DNA from: Akkermansiaceae bacterium UBA1315
Lineage (GTDB): Bacteria > Verrucomicrobiota > Verrucomicrobiia > Verrucomicrobiales > Akkermansiaceae
Assembly (NCBI GenBank): GCA_002307065.1
Contig: DBTN01000012.1
Coordinates: 68,381 to 132,380, forward strand
Reading direction: 5' to 3'
DNA length: 64,000 nt
Under the pieces are notes generated by a model. The model was not told the origin of the DNA. It saw only the letters and a program-made list of their open reading frames with translations, and ran no database searches. Made by a program: the position numbers and the translations under genes. Shown here one piece after another: positions 24,913 to 33,395 of the stretch (its first letter is position 1; each line of letters starts with the position of its first letter).

Positions 24913-26655
24913 TCAGTGGGCCGAGATGGCGGACGAGGGATGGACGACGGGACCGGTGATGACCGTGCGCGTTTTTTCCCAATCGATGCCAGGATGGGTT
25001 TCGATCGCCGGGGCGTCGTTCGTGGTGGCGATGAAGCGACCGGGGAGGTTGTTCATCCTTTGGATTTGAAGGCGCTGTCGATCGGGGAAGGTGCGGGCGA
25101 TATCGAGGATTTCTTCGGCACCTGTTTTTGCGGTGACCGGTTCCAAGGTGAAACGTTGGCCCGGTGTGATGGAATCGGCGCGAAACACTCGGCTGTTCGA
25201 ATCGCGATAATACAATCTCTTGATCGAGAAATCGAAGGTCGAAATGAGAACGTTTTCCGTATCGGTGGACTCGATGCGGCCACGGGTTGGTACGATCGCT
25301 GTTAGAATATGTCCGTGCTCGGAGCGGCTTTGGAACCAGTCACCGGAAGCGTTGAGTTTCCCATCCACCGGTTGCAGATTGAAATTTCCCTTCGAATCCA
25401 TATCGGAGAAACGCGCCCAACGGCTGGGCTTGATGGGGACCGGGCTGAAAGTGGCCGGGGTGTCGATGGTGAAGTGGGAACGCATCAAGACTCCGGTCCG
25501 GGAAAATTGCTGTTGCTGGATCGATGCGGTGTTCTGTCCGGTTTCACCACTGACGTCCATCAACACCCGCCGGATTCCTTTTCCGCCGAATCCGTCTTGG
25601 AAAAGAATCAGTGCGATGAGGATGGCGCTCGCTCCCAGTGAGATGAGGGGCGTGGTGATGAACAACCGGTGGCGCTGGCCGGATTTTGCGAAGACGAACA
25701 GATTGACCGGTCCGACCAAAATGCCGAACACCAGAAGGATGATGATAAAAAGTTCGTAACGAAATGCCCGCGTGCCGAATTCTGCCTGAAGCGGCCAACC
25801 GCTATCGAAGTCATGGGTGAATGAATGCCGCTGCGTTGGTAGTGATTTCTTAAGCGTGACCTGGTCGACGATTTGCGCCGGGTCGAGTGTCAGCGCCGGA
25901 GGGATCGACATCATGGTGACCTGGCCGAGCCCGCGGTTTTCTGGAATGCCAAGTGAGGAAGGCGATACCGTGGTGGTGGTGCAAAGAATCAGTTGCCCAC
26001 CGAGGCGGAGCCACGAAACGATGGCCGTGCGGGCGGCGGGCGAGGCATTTGACCAATCGAGATCGGTCATCAAAATATTATCATAACCGGAATAAGCGCG
26101 CCAATCTCCTGGCAGTTGCTTGGAATCGAATTTCGCTGCAAAGCTGGTGGAACCACTGTAGGCCCCCCTGAATTTCGAAGCGAAAATCGCGTCGAGAGTA
26201 GACGCGTTGGGCGTGTAAAGCGTTTCGCTGAGAAGGTTCGATGGCTGCGTCATATCCCGCTTTGCATCGATCGTATTCTCTGCGTTCCCAAAGCCGCCGG
26301 AAAGATTCACCGTGATCGATTGATCACCGAACGAGACATTTGCAGGCGCGAGCGGAATCAGAAGGTCCTGAGTCAGTGTTTTGCCAGCAGCAACTTTAAA
26401 GTGATAAGAAGATCTGGCGTGAGCGCCACCGCCGAAACGGTTTCCGCTGTGGAAATCGAGTTGGATCGAACGCTCTTCCGGAAGTTGGTTCGCCGCATGG
26501 ACCCTGACGGGAAAGTATCCGCCGGGTGAGGGCTGGCTGAATAGGGCGATGATCTCGACGTGCGTATTCGTGGCAGGATCGAGCATTTCCCGAATCATCG
26601 TTTCCTGAGCGGAAATGAAACCTGTTAGATAAAGAAAAAGGAAGAGGCGGAACAT
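24913..26655 (-). CDS. Periplasmic/membrane protein of the moxR-ABC operon, function unknown
   Basis: A 580-residue protein with a signal peptide (MFRLFLFLYLTGFISA). The periplasmic part has a beta-rich region, then DNILMTDLDWSNASPAARTAIVSWLRLGGQLILCTT, which looks like the inactive glutamine-amidotransferase-like fold seen in GldG- and DUF4350-type partners of ABC exporters. Two helices (YELFIIILLVFGILVGPVNLF and ITTPLISLGASAILIALIL, roughly residues 300-350) divide it from a C-terminal ~230-residue domain. I infer that it is the auxiliary extracytoplasmic subunit of the ABC pair downstream. Confidence 0.75.
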   Translation of the reverse strand: MFRLFLFLYLTGFISAQETMIREMLDPATNTHVEIIALFSQPSPGGYFPVRVHAANQLPEERSIQLDFHSGNRFGGGAHARSSYHFKVAAGKTLTQDLLIPLAPANVSFGDQSITVNLSGGFGNAENTIDAKRDMTQPSNLLSETLYTPNASTLDAIFASKFRGAYSGSTSFAAKFDSKQLPGDWRAYSGYDNILMTDLDWSNASPAARTAIVSWLRLGGQLILCTTTTVSPSSLGIPENRGLGQVTMMSIPPALTLDPAQIVDQVTLKKSLPTQRHSFTHDFDSGWPLQAEFGTRAFRYELFIIILLVFGILVGPVNLFVFAKSGQRHRLFITTPLISLGASAILIALILFQDGFGGKGIRRVLMDVSGETGQNTASIQQQQFSRTGVLMRSHFTIDTPATFSPVPIKPSRWARFSDMDSKGNFNLQPVDGKLNASGDWFQSRSEHGHILTAIVPTRGRIESTDTENVLISTFDFSIKRLYYRDSNSRVFRADSITPGQRFTLEPVTAKTGAEEILDIARTFPDRQRLQIQRMNNLPGRFIATTNDAPAIETHPGIDWEKTRTVITGPVVHPSSAISAH

Positions 26656-26667
26656 GGAATTAAGAAG

Positions 26668-26695
26668 TGCCGAGTGATCGGTGAGCAGTGATCAG
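26668..26695. repeat. 7-bp tandem repeat, four units, downstream of moxR
   Basis: Units TGCCGAG, TGATCGG, TGAGCAG and TGATCAG lie in the 54-bp gap between moxR and the next gene of the operon. The last three units are close to the TGATCAG consensus of the arrays at 19.7 and 23.9 kb. Confidence 0.65.
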
Positions 26696-26709
26696 AAAAG
26701 ACAAACCGG

Positions 26710-27717
26710 TCAGGCTGGCTTGAGAGTTTTTGGAGTCGCGGTGGACTGGAAGGGGATTTCTTCGATGAGTGAGCGAATGATATCGTTGGTCGTGTGGCCT
26801 TCGACCTTTGCGTTGTAATCGAGGACCATCCGGTGACGCAGGACGGCAGGGGCGACGGCTTTGACGTCTTCGAAACTGGCGTTGACGCGTTCGTTCATCA
26901 GTGCGCGGGCTTTGGCGGCGGAGGCGAGACCGAGCGCGGCGCGGGGGCTTGCACCATAGCGGATTCCACGTGCCGCGGTGGACTGGCCAGGATGCGTGGC
27001 ATCGACCAACCGAGCGATGTAGTTCGCAACAACCGGTGGCAGGTAAATGCGCCGGACGAGGGCGAGCAGCGATTCAAAGGTCTCCGCGGTTGTGATCGGA
27101 TCGACTTTCGGCTCGATGCCGATCTCGCGGTGATTGACGATTTTTTCCAAGGTCGACACGTCATTGCGGGTCACTTCCAATTTGAACAAAAACCGGTCGA
27201 GTTGTGCTTCCGGGAGAGGATAGGTGCCTTCCAGTTCGATCGGGTTCTGCGTGGCCAGTACGAAAAACGGATTTGGCAGCGCATGGGTTTTCCCCAGCAC
27301 GGTGACGTGCCGTTCCTGCATCGCTTCTAACAGAGCCGACTGCGTTTTTGGCGAAGCCCGGTTGATTTCGTCGGCGAGGACGATGTTGGTAAAAAGCGGA
27401 CCGGGTTGGAAAACGAAGGCGCGTTTCCCGTCGACCTCTTCCAGCACCGGGTTTCCGGTAATGTCTCCAGGCAGCAGATCGGGGGTGAATTGCACGCGCT
27501 TTGTATCGAGTCGCAACAGCTTTGAGAGCCCTTTGACCAACTCGGTTTTTCCCAAACCAGGCAGGCCTTCGAGCAAAATGTGCCCGCGTGCCAGGACGCC
27601 GGTGATCACCAGATCGACCAATTCCTCCTGCCCAAAAAGCACCTGATTGAGGCCGCTCGAAAGCGATCTGAGATGTCTAGCGGCTTCTGATACTTCCGAT
27701 TCGGTGGCTTGATCCAT
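26710..27717 (-). CDS. MoxR family AAA+ ATPase
   Basis: A 335-residue ATPase, first gene of the seven-gene operon. Walker A GLPGLGKTE is at residues 51-59, Walker B IVLADEIN at 112-119, with sensor region VLATQNPIELEGTYPLPEAQLDRFLFK and a C-terminal lid. MoxR proteins act as chaperone-like ATPases that assemble or insert metal cofactors into partner complexes, nearly always with DUF58 and VWA proteins, as here. It is divergent from the HerA-like gene across a ~130-bp shared promoter region. Confidence 0.95.
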   Translation of the reverse strand: MDQATESEVSEAARHLRSLSSGLNQVLFGQEELVDLVITGVLARGHILLEGLPGLGKTELVKGLSKLLRLDTKRVQFTPDLLPGDITGNPVLEEVDGKRAFVFQPGPLFTNIVLADEINRASPKTQSALLEAMQERHVTVLGKTHALPNPFFVLATQNPIELEGTYPLPEAQLDRFLFKLEVTRNDVSTLEKIVNHREIGIEPKVDPITTAETFESLLALVRRIYLPPVVANYIARLVDATHPGQSTAARGIRYGASPRAALGLASAAKARALMNERVNASFEDVKAVAPAVLRHRMVLDYNAKVEGHTTNDIIRSLIEEIPFQSTATPKTLKPA

Positions 27718-27851
27718 GGGTTCTGGGTTCGCTTTTGACCGACTCTTAACAAAATTGGGATCGGTGGAAACGATTTTCGCCGACCGGTTCAGGGCGGATT
27801 CCGGACGTTCCTGCTGGCGGTTTTCAAGCGGTTATGCAGCATCGCGGGATC

Positions 27852-30293
27852 ATGGCGATTTCCCCCAGCGATTACGAAAAGCTCGGCCAGTTCTACCTGG
27901 GCCGGGGATACGATTCGGTCACCAAAAAAGTCGATGACGACCTGATTTTATACGATTCGAAGGACCTGGTGACGCACGGCGTGGTCCTCGGCATGACCGG
28001 TTCGGGAAAAACCGGTTTGTGCCTGGCGTTGTTAGAAGAAGCGGCGATGGATCACATCCCGGCAATCGTGATTGATCCGAAAGGTGATATCGCCAATCTT
28101 TTGCTGACCTTTCCCGATCTCGACGCAAAAAGTTTTCGCCCATGGATCAATGAAGACGACGCGGCGAAAAAAAATGTCTCCCCTGATGAATTTGCCGCGA
28201 GCACCGCAGAGATGTGGAAAAAAGGCTTGGCCGATTGGGGACAGGAGCCGGATCGCATCCGGCAGTTTCGGGACAAGGTGGATGTGAATATTTTCACCCC
28301 TGGCAGCAAAGCGGGCATACCGGTTTCGATCCTGAGCTCGCTCAAAGTTCCTCCGTTCGAGATCACCGATGACAGCGAGCTTTTCAGCGAGCGCATCGAG
28401 AGCACGGTTTCCTCGCTGCTTTCACTGCTCGGAGTAGATGTCGATTCCGCCCAAGGGTCGGAACCGGTTTTGTTATCGACCATTTTCCAAAAGGTCTGGT
28501 CGGAGGGAAAAGATATCACTTTGGAAAACCTGATCCGGTATATCCAGAAGCCGCCGTTTGATAAAGTCGGGGTGATTGATCTGGAGTCGTTCTTGCCCGA
28601 AAAATCCCGGCAGACCCTGGCGTTGAAGTTTAACAATCTGCTCGCGTCGCCCGGTTTCGCCACATGGCTGGAAGGTCCGCCTTTGGATATGGCAAACATG
28701 CTGCATACCAACTCGGGAAAGCCGCGCATTTCGATCTTCTCGATCGCTCATCTCGGGGATGCCGAGCGGATGTTTTTCGTCAGCCTTTTGTTGAATCAAT
28801 TGCTCGGCTGGATGCGTTCGCAAAATGGCACCACTTCCTTAAGGGCGCTGTTTTATATGGATGAGATCTTCGGTTATCTTCCCCCGACCGCCAATCCGCC
28901 CTCAAAAAAGCCGATGATCACTTTGCTCAAGCAAGGCCGGGCTTTTGGACTTGGTTGTTTGTTGGCGACGCAAAACCCGGTCGATCTCGATTACAAGGCG
29001 CTTTCGAATATCGGGACCTGGTTTCTCGGGCGCTTGCAAACCGAGCGCGACAAACTCCGCGTGCTGGATGGCCTCGAAGGCGCCGCCGGATCGCAGAACG
29101 CGAAGTTTGACCGATCTTCAATGGAAAAGCTGATCTCCGGTTTGGGCAATCGCGTTTTCCTGATGAATAATGTCCACGACGATGCTCCGACGCTTTTTCA
29201 CGTCCGCTGGGTCATGAGCTATCTTACCGGTCCGCTGGCACGCACCCAGATCAAGGCCTTGATGGATCCGAAACGTGGCGAATTCGAAACTCGCCCATCC
29301 TCATCTTCTCCGGACGACGGCGGCTTCGCAGGCATGCCTGGCCTCACGCCGACTGCGCCGGAAAAAGCCAAAGGCGCCCGCCCGGTCGTCGGTGCCGGCG
29401 TGAAAGAGATCTTCGTCCCGCCTGCGGGAAATGCCGACGACATCATTTATAAGCCACACCTCTTGCGAACCGGTGTCGTCCATTTCTCCTCCGCGAAAAT
29501 CGGCGTCGACGGCAGTGCCACCGTGCGTTTTGTCAATCCCATCAAACCGGATAAAATCGATCTCTCCGTCAGCCTGCCCCCGCCGTTGAAATTGGACCCG
29601 GAAAACTCTCAACCTCCCGAAGAAGCAAGCTTCAGCGAACTCCCCGGGTTTGCGATGAACGCCGCCAATTACAAACAAGTGGAAAAAACCTTCACCGAGG
29701 AGCTCTATCGCGAACAGCGGCTGGAAGTATTCTCCTGCCCGGCATTAAAAGCGTGGTCGAAATTCAACGAAACCGAAGCCGAGTTTCGCATGCGCCTCCA
29801 GCACCAAGCCCGCGAAGCCCGCGACGCTGCCGTTGGCAAAATGCGCGATGCCACTGCGAAAAAAATCAGCACTCTCGAAAATCAACGCCGCACGGCACAA
29901 GGTCAACTTGATCGGCAAAAGGCCGAATCCACCTCTGCCAAAATGCAAGCCGGTGTTTCGATCCTCGGCGGTCTCCTCAGTGCGGTCCTCGGCAAAAAGG
30001 CCGGGCTCGGCACCCTGACCAAAGGCACCTCCGCCCTCACCAAAGGAACCGCTGCCTACAAACAAATGCAGGACGTCACCGCCGCCGAAGAAAAAGTCGA
30101 AAGCATCGACGCCCAAATCGATACGGTCCGCCAGGAAATCGAAACCGAAGCCAGCCGCATCGCCGAGCAATACGATCCATCAACCATCGCCCTCGAAACC
30201 GAATCAATCAAACCCACCCGCGCCGACGTCAAAGTCGAACTCGTCGCCCTCCTCTGGCTCCCCTTCGACGGGCGGGGAGAGCAGGCTTGGTGA
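27852..30293 (+). CDS. HerA-like / DUF853-type ATPase with C-terminal coiled coil
   Basis: An ~813-residue protein. An N-terminal region is followed by Walker A GMTGSGKTG (about residues 47-55), VIDPKGDIANLLL, Walker B ALFYMDEIFGYLPP and the sensor ATQNPVDLDYKALSNIGTWFLGR split over two segments. This is the HerA/VirB4-like P-loop family of DNA- or protein-translocating ATPases. Residues after ~560 form a separate part with a long coiled coil (EFRMRLQHQAREARDAAVGK and EAEEKVESIDAQIDTVRQ-type heptads) around a Gly-rich hydrophobic stretch that could dip into a membrane. ATG 27852 is preferred over 27834. No nuclease such as NurA is adjacent. Confidence 0.83.
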   Translation: MAISPSDYEKLGQFYLGRGYDSVTKKVDDDLILYDSKDLVTHGVVLGMTGSGKTGLCLALLEEAAMDHIPAIVIDPKGDIANLLLTFPDLDAKSFRPWINEDDAAKKNVSPDEFAASTAEMWKKGLADWGQEPDRIRQFRDKVDVNIFTPGSKAGIPVSILSSLKVPPFEITDDSELFSERIESTVSSLLSLLGVDVDSAQGSEPVLLSTIFQKVWSEGKDITLENLIRYIQKPPFDKVGVIDLESFLPEKSRQTLALKFNNLLASPGFATWLEGPPLDMANMLHTNSGKPRISIFSIAHLGDAERMFFVSLLLNQLLGWMRSQNGTTSLRALFYMDEIFGYLPPTANPPSKKPMITLLKQGRAFGLGCLLATQNPVDLDYKALSNIGTWFLGRLQTERDKLRVLDGLEGAAGSQNAKFDRSSMEKLISGLGNRVFLMNNVHDDAPTLFHVRWVMSYLTGPLARTQIKALMDPKRGEFETRPSSSSPDDGGFAGMPGLTPTAPEKAKGARPVVGAGVKEIFVPPAGNADDIIYKPHLLRTGVVHFSSAKIGVDGSATVRFVNPIKPDKIDLSVSLPPPLKLDPENSQPPEEASFSELPGFAMNAANYKQVEKTFTEELYREQRLEVFSCPALKAWSKFNETEAEFRMRLQHQAREARDAAVGKMRDATAKKISTLENQRRTAQGQLDRQKAESTSAKMQAGVSILGGLLSAVLGKKAGLGTLTKGTSALTKGTAAYKQMQDVTAAEEKVESIDAQIDTVRQEIETEASRIAEQYDPSTIALETESIKPTRADVKVELVALLWLPFDGRGEQAW

Positions 30294-30595
30294 TGATTGT
30301 TAATATCGAGCTCATCCACGACTGCCGACAGAAGCGGAATTGAGATGGCAGGGCTGGGAGTTATAATTTCGTAAAACGGCGGCGACACAACGACTTCTAG
30401 TGGTCGATGGGTGCGGTTTGTCGCAATCGCTTTCGTTTAGAGAGATCGTCCTCTCAACTCAGCATTCTAAGCGTCGGTTCCTCTCTTGCTGGAGAGAATG
30501 TGAACGACTTCGGCGGCTCGTCCGGCTGTCCGGGAATATGGGCACTGATAGGTTTCAGCGACGAGCATTTATCGAAACTAAACGGATGGTTAGAT
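30294..30595. other. Gene-free stretch after the HerA-like gene
   Basis: Between two convergent genes. It has no gene with family likeness and no strong terminator hairpin. Base use differs from the flanking genes: ACCGGT, common elsewhere, is absent. Confidence 0.4.
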
Positions 30596-31207
30596 TCAGG
30601 ACGCGGCTTTTTGAAGGATGAGGTACAGATGCAGCTCGGGAAATTGGTCATATTCGAGATGTCGGCAAATGCACCCCTGCTGGGAGGCAAGGTCCAAAAT
30701 CCGGGGGATTGCCAAGGCCGCATGATACAACGGCTGTCCCAAAAAGGGATTGGTAACCTCCCCGGGCTGATCCACGCCACCGCTGGTGAAAATCAGAATT
30801 CCGCTTGGGCTCAGGCCCTCGCACAGCTTTCTGAGGATTGCTTCCTGATCGGCAAGCGGCACATGCCAGATGCTGTCCCATGCTGAAATGAAATCGTAAG
30901 GCTTTGGAAAGTCCCATCTGCAGATGTCGGCCAGATGGAAATGCACATTCGGATGCCTCTGTTGCGCCAACCGCAGCATCTCGGGGGAAATATCGAGACC
31001 TTCGACTTCAAAACCCTCCGCAAGCAGCAGGTCGATGAATCGCCCGCTGCTACCGCAGCCGATGTCGATGGCGTGCTCCTTTTGAGAAGCAAAACGCAAG
31101 GCTCGCTGGTGCTGGGCTATCCCGTTGGACCGATTGAATTTGTCACTATTCCAGTGCGATGCGAGCTGGTCGTAGTTTTTTGCGGTCTGCTGTGGAGTCA
31201 GGTGCAT
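30596..31207 (-). CDS. Class I SAM-dependent methyltransferase
   Basis: A 203-residue protein starting MHLTPQQTAKNYDQLASHWN. Motif I is AIDIGCGSSGRFIDLLL, with EVEGLDISPEML (motif II), FHLADICRWDFP and the post-motif GLSPSGILIFTSGG. It belongs to the same broad group as the gene at 9129 but is not a close copy. The frame is open another 62 codons upstream and encodes a hydrophobic stretch unlike this family, so the internal ATG is used. The gene sits in a patch with different word use that ends at a tRNA gene, which hints at transfer. Confidence 0.8.
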   Translation of the reverse strand: MHLTPQQTAKNYDQLASHWNSDKFNRSNGIAQHQRALRFASQKEHAIDIGCGSSGRFIDLLLAEGFEVEGLDISPEMLRLAQQRHPNVHFHLADICRWDFPKPYDFISAWDSIWHVPLADQEAILRKLCEGLSPSGILIFTSGGVDQPGEVTNPFLGQPLYHAALAIPRILDLASQQGCICRHLEYDQFPELHLYLILQKAAS

Positions 31208-31726
31208 GTCCAGCCGGGTAGAAAGTCGATCAATTCGCGGGGAGAGATTGGTTGCTTTGCCTTGTCCGGCATTTTTCCGATCGAGAATCGACGCAATTCC
31301 CAATGCGATAAACCTCACGGGTAAAGAAAAAATGCCGACACAAAGAAGCGCAATCGGGCTTTGAGCGTCAAGATTCCAGTAAAACGCTTCCAACTAAACA
31401 CACGCAAACCACAGCAAATATAAAATCGACCCAATAATAGGGCTGATCTGACTGCCAATTTTTTTCATTGAGCAGGCAGTCACCCGCGATGCCAGCAGCG
31501 GACCAACAGAAAAGGGATGAAGAACAAGGCCTGTTATAAATCAAAGTGACTTCGCACAGAAAAGTATCGTTCCAGCAATTAGCACAATGCTGCTAATGTT
31601 AAGTGCGGAGGTTTCATTTTTGCCGAATATCTGCACGTGATCACCACCAACGGGCGAGCGAGTCGATCACGGGAGTGCGGTGAGAGTCAGGTGAAATCAT
31701 CGAAAGGGGACGGCTGACCCTGAATT
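31208..31726. other. Gene-free stretch with a possible degenerate membrane-protein remnant
   Basis: About 520 bp without a convincing gene. On the minus strand between about 31490 and 31230, two frames together encode hydrophobic stretches (FIFAVVCVCLVGSVLLES in one frame, IALLCVGIFSLPVRFIALGI in another), as if a small membrane protein had been broken by a frameshift. No start with a ribosome-binding site supports a working gene. Confidence 0.3.
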
Positions 31727-32104
31727 TCATGGTCTAAGGTGCAATGCATCCGATGGGATCGGATGGTCCAAATCGAACACTCGCACTCGGGCAGTTTGTT
31801 CTTTCACATTGGTTGAAAGAACCATCCCATAGAAATCAGAATCTCCCTCGGGAATCTGCTCACCCGGACCCACTTCTACCTTAAAGGGTTTTTCGCCCCA
31901 AACGGTGAAAACACAAACGCCGTTGCGCGATACGCGTGCAAGATCGAGGCCGATTGCATTAGGTTTCCCTGCGGACAATGTGAAGTCTTGTGACGAGAGC
32001 GGCGGTGCAGTGCCCATTTTTGTCCCTCTGAGATGACTTTGAATGGCACAGGAAGGTGACAATGCGACCAGGAAAAGAGTGGTTAGCAGCATGATTCGGC
32101 TCAT
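31727..32104 (-). CDS. Small secreted hypothetical protein
   Basis: A 125-residue protein with a signal peptide (MLLTTLFLVALSPSCA); the cysteine could be a lipidation site, although SPSC is not a standard lipobox. The mature part is likely all-beta (LDLARVSRNGVCVFTVWG, ARVRVFDLDHP). I do not recognise a family. Confidence 0.6.
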   Translation of the reverse strand: MSRIMLLTTLFLVALSPSCAIQSHLRGTKMGTAPPLSSQDFTLSAGKPNAIGLDLARVSRNGVCVFTVWGEKPFKVEVGPGEQIPEGDSDFYGMVLSTNVKEQTARVRVFDLDHPIPSDALHLRP

Positions 32105-32413
32105 CTTGGTTGATTCTATCTGAATTCGACTTCGAAGTCAGGGGAGAGTTGTGCTGCTACGTTGAGGCTAAAGATCGGCTTTTTCGTCGAAATACGTCCT
32201 CCGAATTGGTGGTCGCTCCGGGGAAGATGATCAGAATGGACTCCTATCGGTCGAATGGTCTGCGAATCGCTTGTGTTCGGAAAACGCCTCTGGTGCCAGG
32301 AAACTCGGTGCAGCCAGCTCTTCGGTCTACCCGAGCCTTTTTTCCAATCTTTTTTGGCTACGAAAATCCGCTTGCGCTTGGCGGGCGGGTTTCGCAGCAT
32401 CGCCGCACTCCAA
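32105..32413. other. Gap upstream of tRNA-Leu
   Basis: No credible gene: the frames that stay open here run on into the tRNA. It must hold the promoter of the tRNA and of the divergent small secreted protein, but no clear promoter boxes stand out. Confidence 0.4.
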
Positions 32414-32493
32414 GGCGGCTTGGCGGAATTGGTAGACGCGCTCGACTCAAAATCGAGTTCTAACGAGTGTGGGTTCGAGTCCCACAGCCGCTA
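32414..32493 (+). tRNA. tRNA-Leu (anticodon CAA)
   Basis: A complete class II cloverleaf. The acceptor stem 32414-32420 pairs with 32486-32492; the D-arm contains GGTAGACG; the anticodon stem CTCGA/TCGAG flanks the loop CTCAAAA (anticodon CAA). An 11-nt variable region follows, then the T-arm GTGGG-TTCGAGT-CCCAC. The discriminator is A, and CCA is not encoded. A short T-run just downstream may end transcription. Confidence 0.96.
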
Positions 32494-32564
32494 CTTTTTG
32501 AAGAGGAGTTATCCGTTCCGATTGTTGACGGAATGAGGTTGAGCGGAAACACTCGGGCCAACGC

Positions 32565-33380
32565 ATGGCCGCAGCTCACACGATTGGAATTATTGCAGGG
32601 AATGGGGTTTATCCGGAGACGTTCATCGCGGCGGCTCGGGTGAAATCGCCGGGGACACGGTTGGTGGTGGTGGCTTTTGAGGGGGAGACGCAGCCGGAAT
32701 TGGCGGAAAAAGCGGATGCGATTTTGTGGGTGCGGGTCGGCCAGCTCTCGAAGTTGATCAAGTTTTTCCGCAAGGAGGGAGCGAAGGAGGCGGTGATGAT
32801 GGGGCAGATTTCGCCGAAAAATTTGTTCGATCTGCGACCGGATTTGCGGATTTTGATGATGCTGGCGCGGGTGAAGGAGCGGAATGCGGAGACGCTTTTT
32901 GGCGCGATTGGCGAGGAGTTGGCGAAGGATGGGATCACGCTTTTACCGGCGACGACGTTTCTGGAGGATCATCTTCCGGGACCCGGACCGGTTTGCGGAC
33001 CGGTTTTTAAGAAACGGCAGCTGACGGATGCGGATTTTGGGTTTCGCATTGCGAAGCAAACGAGCGCCTTGGACATCGGGCAGACGGTTTTGGTGCGTCA
33101 TGGCACGGTGTTGGCGGTCGAGGCTTTTGAGGGGACGAACGCGTGTATTTTACGCGGCGGCGAATTGGGGCGGGGGAAGGAGGTGATGTTGGTGAAAGTG
33201 TCGAAGCCGAATCAGGACATGCGCTTCGATGTGCCGGTGGTGGGGCCGCAAACGATTGAGACGTGTGTGAAAGCAGGCGTCGGGGGAATTGCGATCGAGG
33301 CGGGGAAGACGTTGATTTTAGAAAAGGAAAAGGTCGCTCAGCTCTGTGCTCAGCACGGGATTGGGATTCACGCGGTTTGA
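32565..33380 (+). CDS. lpxI: UDP-2,3-diacylglucosamine pyrophosphatase LpxI
   Basis: A 271-residue protein of the DUF1009/LpxI family: IGIIAGNGVYPETFIAAAR at the start, MMGQISPKNLF, LLPATTFLEDHLPGPG, the DIGQTVLVRHGTVLAVEAFEGTN block and FDVPVVGPQTIETC. LpxI hydrolyses UDP-2,3-diacylglucosamine to lipid X, an essential lipid A step that uses LpxH in many Proteobacteria. Its presence shows a lipopolysaccharide-type outer membrane. It stands apart from other lpx genes here. Confidence 0.95.
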   Translation: MAAAHTIGIIAGNGVYPETFIAAARVKSPGTRLVVVAFEGETQPELAEKADAILWVRVGQLSKLIKFFRKEGAKEAVMMGQISPKNLFDLRPDLRILMMLARVKERNAETLFGAIGEELAKDGITLLPATTFLEDHLPGPGPVCGPVFKKRQLTDADFGFRIAKQTSALDIGQTVLVRHGTVLAVEAFEGTNACILRGGELGRGKEVMLVKVSKPNQDMRFDVPVVGPQTIETCVKAGVGGIAIEAGKTLILEKEKVAQLCAQHGIGIHAV

Positions 33381-33395
33381 GCGGCGTGAGGGTGG

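Noticed and set aside
32110..32463. Small open frame on the plus strand upstream of tRNA-Leu
   Set aside because: It runs into the tRNA gene, and its protein shows no domain pattern.
32486..32500. tRNA-Leu 3' end as an integration att site
   Set aside because: No second copy of the tRNA end was found in the window, and the odd patch lies upstream of the 5' end rather than after the 3' end.
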